Assembly: GCF_016429215.1 (NCBI RefSeq)
Contig: NZ_JAELUH010000040.1
Coordinates: 1 to 46,525 of the forward strand
Origin: Herbaspirillum sp. ASV7
GTDB lineage: Bacteria > Pseudomonadota > Gammaproteobacteria > Burkholderiales > Burkholderiaceae_D
Direction of reading: 5' to 3'
DNA length: 46,525 nucleotides
Positions 1 through 9,019 of this stretch are shown piece after piece; positions within the stretch are counted from its first letter, which is position 1, and each line of letters opens with the position of its first letter. Both the position numbers and the translations under genes were made by a program. The notes beneath the pieces are model-generated. The model saw only the letters and a list, made by a program, of their open reading frames with translations. It was not told the DNA's origin and searched no databases.

Positions 1-338
1 AGGGCGAAATAACGCTCGCCATCCTTGGGCGTGCGCACTTCACCTTCGATGGAGTCACCGGTATGCAGGTTGAAGCGGCGGATCTGCGAAGGCGAGATAT
101 AGATGTCGTCGGTGGACGCCATGTAGCTGGCGTCGGGCGAGCGCAGGAAGCCGAAGCCGTCAGGCAGCACTTCGAGGGCGCCATCGCCAAAGATCTGTTC
201 TCCTGATTTCGCGCGCTTCTTCAGGATGGCAAACATGAGTTCCTGTTTGCGCAGGCGTGCAGCGTTCTCGATGTCCAGGCTGATTGCCATTTCCAGCAAG
301 GCAGAGACGTGCATCGCTTTGAGTTCTGATAAGTGCAT
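1..338 (-). CDS. rho: Transcription termination factor Rho (5' part, 3' truncated by window edge)
   Basis: Rho is the hexameric RNA-dependent ATPase that ends transcription at untranslated RNA. Only the first 112 codons are in view. The protein begins [11 protein letters not shown], followed by the N-terminal helical Rho_N domain and the start of the RNA-binding cold-shock-like domain ([12 protein letters not shown], then a [13 protein letters not shown] segment), which is diagnostic of the family. The ATPase core is outside the window. The start is the ATG at 336-338 because the Rho_N domain begins directly there. It lies downstream of trxA on the same strand, a very common pairing in beta-proteobacteria, with a GC-rich hairpin between them. 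Identification is firm; the state of the missing 3' part cannot be judged. Confidence 0.96.
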   Translation of the reverse strand, partial: MHLSELKAMHVSALLEMAISLDIENAARLRKQELMFAILKKRAKSGEQIFGDGALEVLPDGFGFLRSPDASYMASTDDIYISPSQIRRFNLHTGDSIEGEVRTPKDGERYFA

Positions 339-405
339 ATGAGTGTCCCGGGACGGGATAAATAAAGGTGGGGGAGGGAGTTGCGTGGTGTGGTTCTGGG
401 AACAA

Positions 406-427
406 GCCCGGCGCTGCGGGCGCCGGG
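406..427 (-). terminator. GC-rich hairpin between trxA and rho, possible weak terminator
   Basis: A perfect 9-bp stem (GCCCGGCGC / GCGCCGGGC) with a 4-base loop lies 40-60 bases past the trxA stop. On the minus strand it is followed only by TTGTTCC, so the U-tract is poor. It may attenuate rather than stop transcription running from trxA into rho. Confidence 0.4.
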
Positions 428-466
428 CGGATGGCAGCGCGAGCGCGCCGCCATCGGATGCATGAT

Positions 467-793
467 TTAGATGTTGCTGTCGATGAACGAGGTCAGCTGG
501 CCCTTGGCCAATGCGCCCACCTTCTGGGCGGCGGCTGCGCCGTTCTTGAACAGGATCAGGGTCGGGATGCCGCGGATGCCGAACTTGGCCGGCACGGCCT
601 GGTTGGAGTCCACGTCCAGCTTGGCGATTTGCAGCTTGCCGTCGTATTCCTTGGCGACTTCTTCCAGGATGGGGGCGATCGCCTTGCAGGGGCCGCACCA
701 TTCCGCCCAGAAATCGACCAGCACAGGCTTGTCGGACTTCAGCACGTCGGCTTCGAAGGAGGCGTCGGTAATATGTTTGATGTTTTCGCTCAT
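467..793 (-). CDS. trxA: Thioredoxin 1
   Basis: A 108-residue thioredoxin, the small cytosolic disulfide reductase recycled by thioredoxin reductase. The active site WCGPC is present with cysteines at about residues 33 and 36, in the context [10 protein letters not shown]. The conserved cis-proline loop ([12 protein letters not shown]) follows in the second half, and length matches the family. The frame stays open upstream to 856, but the ATG at 791-793 is chosen because [13 protein letters not shown] is the usual N-terminus and GAGG sits 8 bases upstream. It precedes rho on the same strand, a conserved arrangement. Nothing is unusual in the protein. Confidence 0.97.
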   Translation of the reverse strand: MSENIKHITDASFEADVLKSDKPVLVDFWAEWCGPCKAIAPILEEVAKEYDGKLQIAKLDVDSNQAVPAKFGIRGIPTLILFKNGAAAAQKVGALAKGQLTSFIDSNI

Positions 794-1288
794 GGCAGAT
801 CCTCGGGTGGAGGCAATGTAGTAAGTAGTCAAATAGCGCCGGTGGACACATACCATTGAGCCTGGCGTGAGCCATCAACGCTTCCGGAGTTGCTTGGTGT
901 ACGTGGAGTCGTTGCGCGCCGATTCAAGTTGTATTTGAAGCGCGGCAGAGGTATGCGGCGGGATACAGAGGCAATCATAACCCATTTTTGCGGAAAGTGT
1001 AGACGACCGTAGGGGCGCGTGTTGTCTGCCATCCTCATCGCCCCGATCAGCTTGCAGGCGAGGCCGGTAGCGGCTTTGCCGCCGGCGACGCGGGAAAATC
1101 AGGTTCGCCGGGGCCCTCGCCTGACATACAATGCGATGCAGTCCACGCTTGCCGGTGATTGAAAAAACTGTCAGGCCGAGAGAAAAATACAATGACCGAA
1201 TCCCTGCCGTAGACCCTTTTTCGACCGTTTTAGACACTTTCCGAGCCTCCGGGACATTTCCTGACCGTTTTTGAAGCTTCCTGACCGC
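794..1288. other. Non-coding gap between trxA and addB
   Basis: No convincing gene is seen in this 495-base stretch; a minus-strand frame at 829-1038 has no recognisable family. The trxA promoter should lie within the first hundred bases but I could not place a good -35/-10 pair. A TACAAT hexamer at 1188-1193 is a possible -10 for addB, without a convincing -35. The strongest signal is the fold at 1055-1123, listed separately. Just before addB the sequence repeats CCTGACCG (about 1259-1266 and 1280-1287). Confidence 0.5.
1055..1123. other. Strong imperfect stem-loop in the trxA-addB gap
   Basis: Bases 1055-1065 (CAGGCGAGGCC) pair with 1112-1123 (GGCCCTCGCCTG), giving 11 pairs with one bulged base. 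The enclosed region contains a second perfect hairpin, GCGGC-TTT-GCCGC at 1070-1082, extended by partly paired flanks. Neither strand has a T-run, so it is not a simple terminator. It could belong to an RNA leader, a small RNA or a protein-binding site; the sequence does not decide. Confidence 0.45.
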
Positions 1289-4051
1289 ATGCTGCCAGCG
1301 ACCGTACCGATTCCGCCTTCTCCCGATTTCTGGCAACAGGCCGTGCGCCTGCTGCTGCAACCCGGCCAGCCATTGGGCCAGGCCTTGCCGGAGCAGGGCG
1401 GCGCGGCGCTGGATTTCTCGGGCGTGCAATTGATGGTGCCGGCGTTTTCCCATGCGCAGAATTTCAAGGCAGCGCTGGCGCGCGAGCTGCGGCGGCCTTA
1501 TATCGCACCGCGCATCAATACCCTGTCGGGCTTGCTGGCCATGCAGCCGCCAGGCGAGCAGGCCCCGCCCTCCGAGAGCGAGCGCCTCATGCAGCTGTAT
1601 GCGCAACTGCGCGAGCATGCCTGGCTGAAGAAGATGTTTTCCGCCCGACGCAATGCCGACCTGTTGCCGCTGGCGCATACGCTCCTGGCCTTGTCGGACG
1701 AGCTGACCCTGGCACTGCTGCCGGAGATCCGCGCCGGCGCCCAGGATGCGGACGATGCGGCGGCCGGTCGCTGGACCCACGCGCTGGCGCAGCTGCTGGA
1801 GCCGCTGGCGCCCTCGGCACATGGCATGCTCTCCGACGAAGCCGCACTGGTCTGGCAGGTATGGAAGAGCCAGCTCGATGCCGGCGACCGCATCGTCCAG
1901 CGTTTCGATGCCATGCTGGCCCTGGCCGAGCGCGCCAGCCTGCCGCTGGTATGGGTCAGTCCGACCGAGCCGGAGCCGCTGGATGCCGCCTTCCTGGACG
2001 CCTACGCGAGGCGCCAGCCGGTGCGCATCGTCACGCTGGACTGGAGCCGGCCGGCCATGGCGCCGTTGCACCCGCTCTATCTTTCCGCCTGGGGGGAACT
2101 GGTGCAGGAGGACCAGGGTGTTCTGCCCGATGAAGCCGGGCAGGGGCATCCCATGCCATCGCGCCCTGCGCTGCCCAGCTTGTGTGCGGCCACCGATCTG
2201 GAGAACGCCGCCGTGCAAAGCGCACAGATCGTGTTGCGCTGGCTGGAGCAGGGCAAGAACGAGATCGCCATCGTCGCCCAAGACCGCGTCACCGCCCGTC
2301 GCCTGCGCGCCCTGCTGGAGCGCGCCCAGGTAGCGGTGGCCGACGAGACCGGCTGGAAACTCTCAACCACCCGCGCCGCCGCCGCACTGGCGGCCTGGAA
2401 CGACCTGGTGTCGGCGCGCGGCGAGACCAATGCGCTGCTGGATCTGCTGAAGTCGCCCTTCGTCTTCCCCGCCGAGGAGGGCAAGGCCGACCGCGTCATG
2501 CGCATCGAGGCCCGCCTGCGTCGCGCCAACATCGCCGGCGACTGGCAGGCCCTGCAAGCGACCTTTGCCGAATCCAGCGATCCTGCGGAGCTGCAATGGA
2601 TCGTCACGCTGGCCAGGCAGGCCGCGCGCTTTGGTGGTCGCAAGACGCTGGCGCAATGGTGTGACACCCAGCGCGCGCTATGCCAGGCCCTGGGGATGGA
2701 AGCGGCGCTGCGCGAAGACGGCGCCGGCGAACAATGCCTGTTGATGCTCGACGAGATCGCCGCCGAGCAGGGTGGACTGCAAGACAGTTTCTCCTTTGCG
2801 GAATGGCGCGCCTTGTTGAACCTGCGCCTGGATGCAACCTCCTACATGCCGCCCATCAGCGATCGCCGCGTGGTGATGCTGCCGCTCAATGGCGCGCGCC
2901 TGCGCCGCTTCGATGCCGTCCTGGTCATCGGCGCCGACGCCGCCCACCTGCCTTCGCCGCCGCAGGAGACACTGTTCTTCTCCAATGCCGTGCGGCGCGA
3001 GTTGAATCTGGCCACGCGCGCCACGCGCCAGCGCCAGCAATTGCGTGATCTGACCGAATTGCTGTGCGTGAACGATGAAGTCGTGCTGTGCTGGCAGACC
3101 CTCCAGGATGGCGAACCCAATCCGGTCAGCCCCTGGCTGCAGCGGCTAGAACTGAAGCTGGCCCAGCATGGCCAGCCACCCTTGTCGCGCCTGGATCTGC
3201 CACCGCCGCCACGCAAGCTGCTTGCGCATTCCTCCCGGATGCCCGCGCCCAGCGCGCCCGAGCTGTTGCCGGAAAAACTCTCGGCCAGCGGCTTCGGCAC
3301 CTTCCTGGCCTGCCCCTATCAATTCTTTGCGGCGCGCATGCTGCGTGTAGCCGTGATGGACGAACTCTCGGACATGCCCGAGAAGCGCGACTACGGCAGC
3401 TGGCTGCACGAGATCCTGAACCGCTATCACGAACACCTGCGCGACCACGCCACGCCGCTGGCGGCGCGCTCGGCGCTGCTGGAGGCAATCTCGGAGGAAG
3501 TGTTCCAGCGCGAGATGCAGCAGCACCCGGCGGCGCTGGCCTTCCGTGCGCGCTGGCAGAAGGTGATGCCGGCCTATCTGCTGTGGGCCAATGAACGCGA
3601 AGCCGAAGGCTGGCATTTCGCCTTTGGCGAGCAGGCCCAGTCGCAGCGGCTGGCATGGGAGGGTGGCGGCGTGGAACTGCACGGCCGCCTGGACCGCGTG
3701 GACCAGAACGACAACGGCGAACAGGCCCTGCTGGACTACAAGACCCGCAGCGCCGCCAGCCTGAAGCAGAAGCTCAGGGACGAAGACGACCACCAGCTGG
3801 CCTTCTACGGCCTGCTGGCCGGCGGCAGGATGGCGCACGCCCATTACGTGGCGCTGGAACTGGGCGCCGACAAGAAGACCGGCGACGCCGCCGCGCCCGA
3901 TTTTGAACGGAAACAGCAGATGCTCAAGCAGCAGATCAGCACCACCATGCAGCAGGTGGGAGAGGGCGCCCCCTTGCCCGCCAACGGCGTCGAGTCGGTA
4001 TGCCAGTATTGCGACATGCGCGGCCTGTGCCGCAAGGGAGCCTGGCTGTGA
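1289..4051 (+). CDS. addB: AddB-type subunit of helicase-nuclease (PD-(D/E)XK nuclease)
   Basis: Second subunit of the AddAB double-strand-break resection enzyme, about 920 residues. The N-terminal two thirds resemble an inactivated helicase. The C-terminus carries a RecB-family nuclease: GRLDRVDQN, then ALLDYKTR and a QLAFYGLL (QxxxY) motif. The iron-sulphur cysteines typical of AddB are visible: one in FLACPYQFF before the nuclease motifs, and the trio CQYCDMRGLC just before the C-terminus. An upstream in-frame TTG at 1271 exists, but the ATG at 1289 is preferred because MLPATVPIPPSPDFW begins the conserved part; no good ribosome site distinguishes them. The stop overlaps the GTG start of addA by four bases, so the subunits are probably translationally coupled. 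Confidence 0.88.
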   Translation: MLPATVPIPPSPDFWQQAVRLLLQPGQPLGQALPEQGGAALDFSGVQLMVPAFSHAQNFKAALARELRRPYIAPRINTLSGLLAMQPPGEQAPPSESERLMQLYAQLREHAWLKKMFSARRNADLLPLAHTLLALSDELTLALLPEIRAGAQDADDAAAGRWTHALAQLLEPLAPSAHGMLSDEAALVWQVWKSQLDAGDRIVQRFDAMLALAERASLPLVWVSPTEPEPLDAAFLDAYARRQPVRIVTLDWSRPAMAPLHPLYLSAWGELVQEDQGVLPDEAGQGHPMPSRPALPSLCAATDLENAAVQSAQIVLRWLEQGKNEIAIVAQDRVTARRLRALLERAQVAVADETGWKLSTTRAAAALAAWNDLVSARGETNALLDLLKSPFVFPAEEGKADRVMRIEARLRRANIAGDWQALQATFAESSDPAELQWIVTLARQAARFGGRKTLAQWCDTQRALCQALGMEAALREDGAGEQCLLMLDEIAAEQGGLQDSFSFAEWRALLNLRLDATSYMPPISDRRVVMLPLNGARLRRFDAVLVIGADAAHLPSPPQETLFFSNAVRRELNLATRATRQRQQLRDLTELLCVNDEVVLCWQTLQDGEPNPVSPWLQRLELKLAQHGQPPLSRLDLPPPPRKLLAHSSRMPAPSAPELLPEKLSASGFGTFLACPYQFFAARMLRVAVMDELSDMPEKRDYGSWLHEILNRYHEHLRDHATPLAARSALLEAISEEVFQREMQQHPAALAFRARWQKVMPAYLLWANEREAEGWHFAFGEQAQSQRLAWEGGGVELHGRLDRVDQNDNGEQALLDYKTRSAASLKQKLRDEDDHQLAFYGLLAGGRMAHAHYVALELGADKKTGDAAAPDFERKQQMLKQQISTTMQQVGEGAPLPANGVESVCQYCDMRGLCRKGAWL

Positions 4052-7000
4052 GTGCGCACGACCGACAGCCCGCCGCTTACGAGGTCGACGGCAAGCCCGT
4101 CGATGCCCCCGAATTCACGCGTGCGGCTTGCGACCCGCGTCATTCGGTCGTGGTCGAAGCCTGCGCCGGCAGCGGCAAGACCTGGCTGCTGGTGGCGCGC
4201 ATGTTGCGCCTGCTGCTGGCAGGGGCGCAGGCCCCGGAGCTGCTGGCCATCACCTTCACCCGCAAGGCGGCCCAGGAAATGCGCGAGCGCCTGATGGAAC
4301 TGCTGCACGAACTGGCACTGGCCGACGAGCAGGAAGCCGCCGCGCTGCTGCGCGAGCGCGGCGTGGCCGAGAGCGATCTGGCACGTCTGCTGCCGCTGGC
4401 ACGTGGCCTGTACGAGCGCATCCTGTCCTCGGAGCAGAGTCTGTCCATCGATACCTTCCACAGCTGGTTCGCGCGCCTGCTGCAGATTGCGCCCTTGGCC
4501 TCGGGCGTGCCGCATGGCTATACGCTGACCGAAAAGAATGGTGAGCTGCTGGACGAAGCCTATCGCCGCTTCATGCAGCAGCTCGCCCATCCCGAGGGCG
4601 AGCGCGTCAAGGCGGCACTGCTGGCGCTGTATGAGCTGGTGGGCGACTTCAATGCGCGCCAGCTGCTCGATGCCTTCATCGACAAACGCGCCGAATGGTG
4701 GGCCGCGACCCAGCACGATGTCGCAGCGCACGAGGATGACGGCCAGTCCGATACGCCGACGCCGCTGCTGTGGCTGGAACGCATGTGCGGCGACGATGCG
4801 CGCCGCGATGCGCGTCTCTCCCTATGGGAGCAGCCAGCGCTGTGTGCACGCGCCAGTCAGGTGGCCATCCTGCTGGGGCAGGGCGGTGCGGCCAACAAGA
4901 CGCGGGCGGTGGCCATCGAAAGTGCATTGAGTGGCGAGGCATCACTGGAGAACTTCGAGAACCTCTACAGCCAGTTCGTCGACGACAAGGACAAGCCGCG
5001 CAAGAATGGCAAGGTGAAGACCTTCGTGGCGGCCCTGGTGCAGCATTTCAGCCTGGCCGAGGAGGCCGCGCTCGAGGCCTTCGAGGAAGAATTCAATGCC
5101 ATCGGCGATGCCCTGCGCCAGTTGCAGGGACGCAGCAAGGAAAGGCTGGTGATGCAGCTCAACGCCGCCGTCTTCAGCGCCGGTCGCGCCTATCTGGACT
5201 GCTACCAGGAGGTCAAGTCCGAGCAGCGCGTGCTGGACTTCGCCGATCTGGAATGGCAGGCCTACCGCCTGCTCAACGACGAGGCCAGCGCCGCCTACCT
5301 GCAGACGCGCCTGGATGCGCGCTACAGGCACATCCTGCTGGACGAGTTCCAGGACACCAACCCGCTGCAATGGAGCATCGTGCGCTCCTGGCTGCGCGCC
5401 TATGGCGGTGATGCCGCCCAGCCCAGCGTATTCGTGGTGGGCGATCCCAAGCAGTCGATCTATCGTTTCCGTCGCGCCGAGCCGCGTGTGTTCGTGGCCG
5501 CGCGCGAGCTGTTGCGCGCCCAGGGCGCGGCCATCCTGCGCGCCAACCAGACGCGCCGCAATGCCAGTGCCGTGGTCGAGGTGCTCAACGACTCCTTCGT
5601 CATCGGCGGCAATGCGCTGTTCGCCCGCCAGACCACGCTGGGACTCGACGGCGGCGAAGTCTGGCGGCTGCCCTTGGTGAAGCAAGACGAAGGTGCCGAA
5701 AACGTCAATCCCGAGGAGGCCACCGGAGAAGACCCGGGAGAGGCACAAGTAGAGCGCCCCACCTGGCGCAACCCGCTGACCACGCCGCGTGATGATGAAG
5801 CCGATGCGCGCCGCCTGCTCGAAGGGCAGGCCCTGGCGCAAGCCTTGCTGAAGGCCTACCGTGAGGTGCCGGTAGTGGATGGCAAGGGCGAGCGCGCCAT
5901 GCGCTGGAGCGACGTCATGCTGCTGGTGCGCAAGCGCAGCCACCTGGCCGCTTACGAGAACGCCTTGCGTGCGGCCGGCATCCCCTTCATCTCGGACAAG
6001 CGCGGTGGCTTGCTCGAATCGCTGGAAATCGCTGACCTGATCGCGCTGCTGACCTTCCTCATCACGCCCAACGACACGCGCGCCCTGGCCCACGTGTTGA
6101 AGAGCCCCATCATCGGCGCCGCCGACGACGACCTGGTACAGATCGCCCGCCGCGCCGCGCAGGATGACGGCGGCCACTGGTGGGCGCGCATGCTGGCCAT
6201 GCAGGATGAAGGCGTGGCCTCGGCCGCACTGGTGCGTGCGGTGCATCTGCTGCAGCGCTGGCTGGGGGCGGCCCCGCACCTGCCGGTGCATGACCTGTTG
6301 GACATGATCCTGCACCAGGGCGACCTGGTGGCGCGCTATGCGCAGAATGCCTCGCCGCTCACGCGCAGCCAGACGCTGGGCAACATCGCCGCCTTCGTCG
6401 AACTGTCGCTGAACATGGATGCCGGCCGCTATCCCAGCCTGCCCAAGTTCATCGATGCGCTGCGGGTGCTGCAACGCAGTGCCGGCGGCGATGCGCCCGA
6501 CGAGGCCAGCGTGGATGCCAGCGCCGAAGCCGTGCGCATCCTCACCGTGCACAGTGCCAAGGGGCTGGAGGCACCGGTGGTGGCCATCCTCGACAGCAAT
6601 CACAGCGAGTCGGTGGAAGACAACCTGGGCATCCTCTGCGAATGGCCCCAGGACCAGGACGCGCCTACCCACCTGTCGGCATTCGCTCGCCGCAGCGAGC
6701 GCGGCTTGGCACGCGAAAAGTTATTCATGGAAGAGGACGCGCTGCGCAAGCAGGAAGACTGGAACCTCCTCTACGTCGCCGTCACCCGTGCCAAGCAGTT
6801 GCTGCTGGTGTCCGGCGTGGCCGGCACGCGTGGCGCGGGCGAGGGCGGCGTGGTGGAGGGCAGCTGGTACCAGCGCCTGTTCGCCAGCGATGCGCCGGTG
6901 CGTGAGATCAGCCAGGAGAGCATCGATGGCGCCGATGTGGCGGCCATCGAGGAGTATTTCACCTTGCCCCTGTTCGATCCCCGGCCCATGCCGCCATCCT

Positions 7001-7521
7001 TGTTTGGAATGGAAGGTGGTAGCGAGGATGACGCCACGCCAAGGCCCACCACCGACGATGGCCAGCTCACCGGCAGCGACGCCATTGATGAAGGCGTGGC
7101 CCTGCACGCGCTGCTCGAACGCATGACCCACGGGAATGCGTGGCCGCTGCCATTGCCGGCTGCCTCTGCGCTGGTGCGCTGGCTGGGCGTGTCGGCCGAG
7201 ATGGCGCAGGTGGTCCATGCACAGGCGCGCGTGGTGCTGGCGCAGCCGCAGCTGGAGCGCTTCTTCAATCCGGCCCTGCATCGCTGGGCCCGCAACGAGA
7301 TGGAGATCGTCGCCGGTGGTGGCGTCATGCGCCTGGACCGCGTGGTCATGTTCGATGACGAAGTCTGGGTGCTCGATTACAAGCGGCGCCTGCTGGAGAG
7401 CGAGCGCAGCGATTACGCGGCGCAGCTGGCCCGATATCGCGGCGCGCTCGTGTCGGTCTTTTCTGACAAGCGAATCAGGTCTGCGCTGATTACCGCTGAC
7501 GGCGCGTTGCTGGAACATTGA
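4048..7521 (+). CDS. addA: AddA-type helicase-nuclease subunit (UvrD/Rep family)
   Basis: Large subunit (1,157 residues) of the AddAB exonuclease that unwinds and resects broken DNA for RecA-dependent repair. Superfamily-1 helicase motifs are all visible: Walker A ACAGSGKT at about residues 38-45, DEFQDTNPLQW (Walker B), GDPKQSIYRFRRAEP (motif III/IV), VHSAKGLEAPVV (motif V) and YVAVTRAKQ (motif VI). The C-terminus has a second RecB-type nuclease with RLDRVV, VLDYKRR and YAAQLARY. The GTG at 4048 is chosen over the in-frame upstream ATG at 4000 because it overlaps the addB stop (GTGA) and follows GGGAG by about 8 bases. With addB it forms a two-gene operon. Confidence 0.92.
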   Translation: MSAHDRQPAAYEVDGKPVDAPEFTRAACDPRHSVVVEACAGSGKTWLLVARMLRLLLAGAQAPELLAITFTRKAAQEMRERLMELLHELALADEQEAAALLRERGVAESDLARLLPLARGLYERILSSEQSLSIDTFHSWFARLLQIAPLASGVPHGYTLTEKNGELLDEAYRRFMQQLAHPEGERVKAALLALYELVGDFNARQLLDAFIDKRAEWWAATQHDVAAHEDDGQSDTPTPLLWLERMCGDDARRDARLSLWEQPALCARASQVAILLGQGGAANKTRAVAIESALSGEASLENFENLYSQFVDDKDKPRKNGKVKTFVAALVQHFSLAEEAALEAFEEEFNAIGDALRQLQGRSKERLVMQLNAAVFSAGRAYLDCYQEVKSEQRVLDFADLEWQAYRLLNDEASAAYLQTRLDARYRHILLDEFQDTNPLQWSIVRSWLRAYGGDAAQPSVFVVGDPKQSIYRFRRAEPRVFVAARELLRAQGAAILRANQTRRNASAVVEVLNDSFVIGGNALFARQTTLGLDGGEVWRLPLVKQDEGAENVNPEEATGEDPGEAQVERPTWRNPLTTPRDDEADARRLLEGQALAQALLKAYREVPVVDGKGERAMRWSDVMLLVRKRSHLAAYENALRAAGIPFISDKRGGLLESLEIADLIALLTFLITPNDTRALAHVLKSPIIGAADDDLVQIARRAAQDDGGHWWARMLAMQDEGVASAALVRAVHLLQRWLGAAPHLPVHDLLDMILHQGDLVARYAQNASPLTRSQTLGNIAAFVELSLNMDAGRYPSLPKFIDALRVLQRSAGGDAPDEASVDASAEAVRILTVHSAKGLEAPVVAILDSNHSESVEDNLGILCEWPQDQDAPTHLSAFARRSERGLAREKLFMEEDALRKQEDWNLLYVAVTRAKQLLLVSGVAGTRGAGEGGVVEGSWYQRLFASDAPVREISQESIDGADVAAIEEYFTLPLFDPRPMPPSLFGMEGGSEDDATPRPTTDDGQLTGSDAIDEGVALHALLERMTHGNAWPLPLPAASALVRWLGVSAEMAQVVHAQARVVLAQPQLERFFNPALHRWARNEMEIVAGGGVMRLDRVVMFDDEVWVLDYKRRLLESERSDYAAQLARYRGALVSVFSDKRIRSALITADGALLEH

Positions 7522-7810
7522 GACCGTCTCCACTTCCCATCAACTACTCCATGCGCTGCGGATAGGTTCCCTAAATTCAAAAAACATCAGATCAGGAAAT
7601 TCAGTTATTCCGTTGTACTATAAAAAAGATCATCGCGACGAGTGGCATCATCAGCTCACCGGATGACCGGCAATCCAGATCATGCCGGCGTCGCGGTGAC
7701 GACATCTCCCGGCAGGGTTCCGAACGCTTCGTCGGAGATCCTGCCGCCGCTCTCGCGATCCGCGCAAGCCATCGCGCGGTTCCACGAAACTAATCGTTAC
7801 AGGAGGAGAT

Positions 7811-9019
7811 ATGGAGTGGGCTCTTCCGTCTTTCACCCTCGCACAGACGCTGCAATGGAATGCCTTGCTGGTATTCGGCGGCTTGCTGCTCTTTGGGCTG
7901 ATTGCGGGCTACGTTGTTTCCAAGTCCCCGTGGGTGCCACGCATCACGGGTTATCTGCTGGTGGGTTTCCTGCTCGGCGCGGGCGGCTTCAACCTGCTCT
8001 CCGGCGAGGTCCTCAAGGTCACCAACATCTTCGCTGACATCGCGGTGGCACTGGTGGTCTACCAGCTGGGCCGCTACGTCGACATCGGCTGGCTGCGCCG
8101 CGAGAAGTGGCTCATGATCACCGTGGCCGTCTCGGCGGTATTGTGTTTCGGCTTCGTCAGCATCGCGCTGACCTGGTTCGGCACCGATTCGGTGATGGCC
8201 CTCCTGGGCGGAGTGATGGCCATCGCCACCGCACCGGCCGTGGTGCTGGTGGTGCTGCGCGATCTCAAGGCCGAAGGCCAGGTCACGCGGCGCCTGGCGG
8301 CGATGACGGCACTGAACAATTTCGTCGCGGTGCTGGCGGCCTATGCACTGCTGCCGGTGATTGCGCATGAAGCCGGCACGCCCTTCTGGACGCTGATCCA
8401 GCACACCCTGTATTCGCTGGTGGGCTCGGCCATCCTGGCCTATCTGACCTACTGGCTGATGATGCCGCTGGCACGCCTGCTGGGCCGCGAGAGCAGTTCG
8501 CAGTTCGTGCTGGTGATCTCGGTGATCGCGCTGGCCATCGGCGTGGCGCATGCGCTGCACCTGCCGGTGATGCTGTCGATGCTGATCTTCGCCATCCTCT
8601 CCAAGAACCTGGATCGCCAGTTCGATCTCATGGAACTGGAGTTCGGCGTGGCCAATGAACTGTTCGTGGTGATGCTCTTCGTCACCGTGGGCGCGTCGAT
8701 GAAGCTGTCGGACCTGGGATTGCTCGGCTTCTCGGTATTGATCCTGATCGCCGCGCGCTTCCTGGCGATGGGACTGGGCATCTTCCTGTTTGCCCGCTTT
8801 GCGCGCATGAACTGGCGCCAGGCCGGCTTGCTCACGCTGGGCACCCTGCCCATGACCGAAGTCGGCGTGGGCCTGATGCAGACTGTGTCCTCGCTGTACC
8901 CGCACACGACGGCCAATGTGCTGCCGCTGCTGGCGGGCAGCATGGTGGTCCTGGAATTCCTGGGTCCCGTGGCCACGCAGTTTGCGCTGATCAAATCTGG
9001 AGAGAGTGGACGCGAATGA
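7811..9019 (+). CDS. CPA2-type monovalent cation:proton antiporter
   Basis: A 402-residue polytopic inner-membrane protein of the Na+/H+ exchanger fold (CPA2, KefB/KefC-like membrane domain), with about a dozen hydrophobic segments beginning at residue 16. Characteristic stretches are GYLLVGFLLGAGGFN near the N-terminus, a GGVMAIATAPAVVLVV segment and the late SLYPHTTANVLPLLAGS region. It likely exchanges K+ or Na+ for protons; the ion cannot be read from sequence. The protein stops right after the membrane domain and lacks the C-terminal RCK/TrkA-N domain of true Kef proteins. AGGAGGAGAT directly precedes the ATG. It overlaps the next gene by four bases (ATGA). The 289-base upstream gap contains TATAAA at 7619-7624 but no clear -35. 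Confidence 0.88.
   Translation: MEWALPSFTLAQTLQWNALLVFGGLLLFGLIAGYVVSKSPWVPRITGYLLVGFLLGAGGFNLLSGEVLKVTNIFADIAVALVVYQLGRYVDIGWLRREKWLMITVAVSAVLCFGFVSIALTWFGTDSVMALLGGVMAIATAPAVVLVVLRDLKAEGQVTRRLAAMTALNNFVAVLAAYALLPVIAHEAGTPFWTLIQHTLYSLVGSAILAYLTYWLMMPLARLLGRESSSQFVLVISVIALAIGVAHALHLPVMLSMLIFAILSKNLDRQFDLMELEFGVANELFVVMLFVTVGASMKLSDLGLLGFSVLILIAARFLAMGLGIFLFARFARMNWRQAGLLTLGTLPMTEVGVGLMQTVSSLYPHTTANVLPLLAGSMVVLEFLGPVATQFALIKSGESGRE

Noticed and set aside
829..1038. 69-residue minus-strand frame upstream of trxA
   Set aside because: No family, no ribosome site; Arg/Pro-rich composition of random high-GC sequence.
875..2281. 468-residue open frame on the minus strand
   Set aside because: It is antisense to addB, has a His/Gln/Arg-rich composition typical of high-GC shadows and no recognisable domain.
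4942..6672. 576-residue minus-strand frame opposite addA
   Set aside because: Antisense shadow of a gene with all helicase motifs; no protein-like features.
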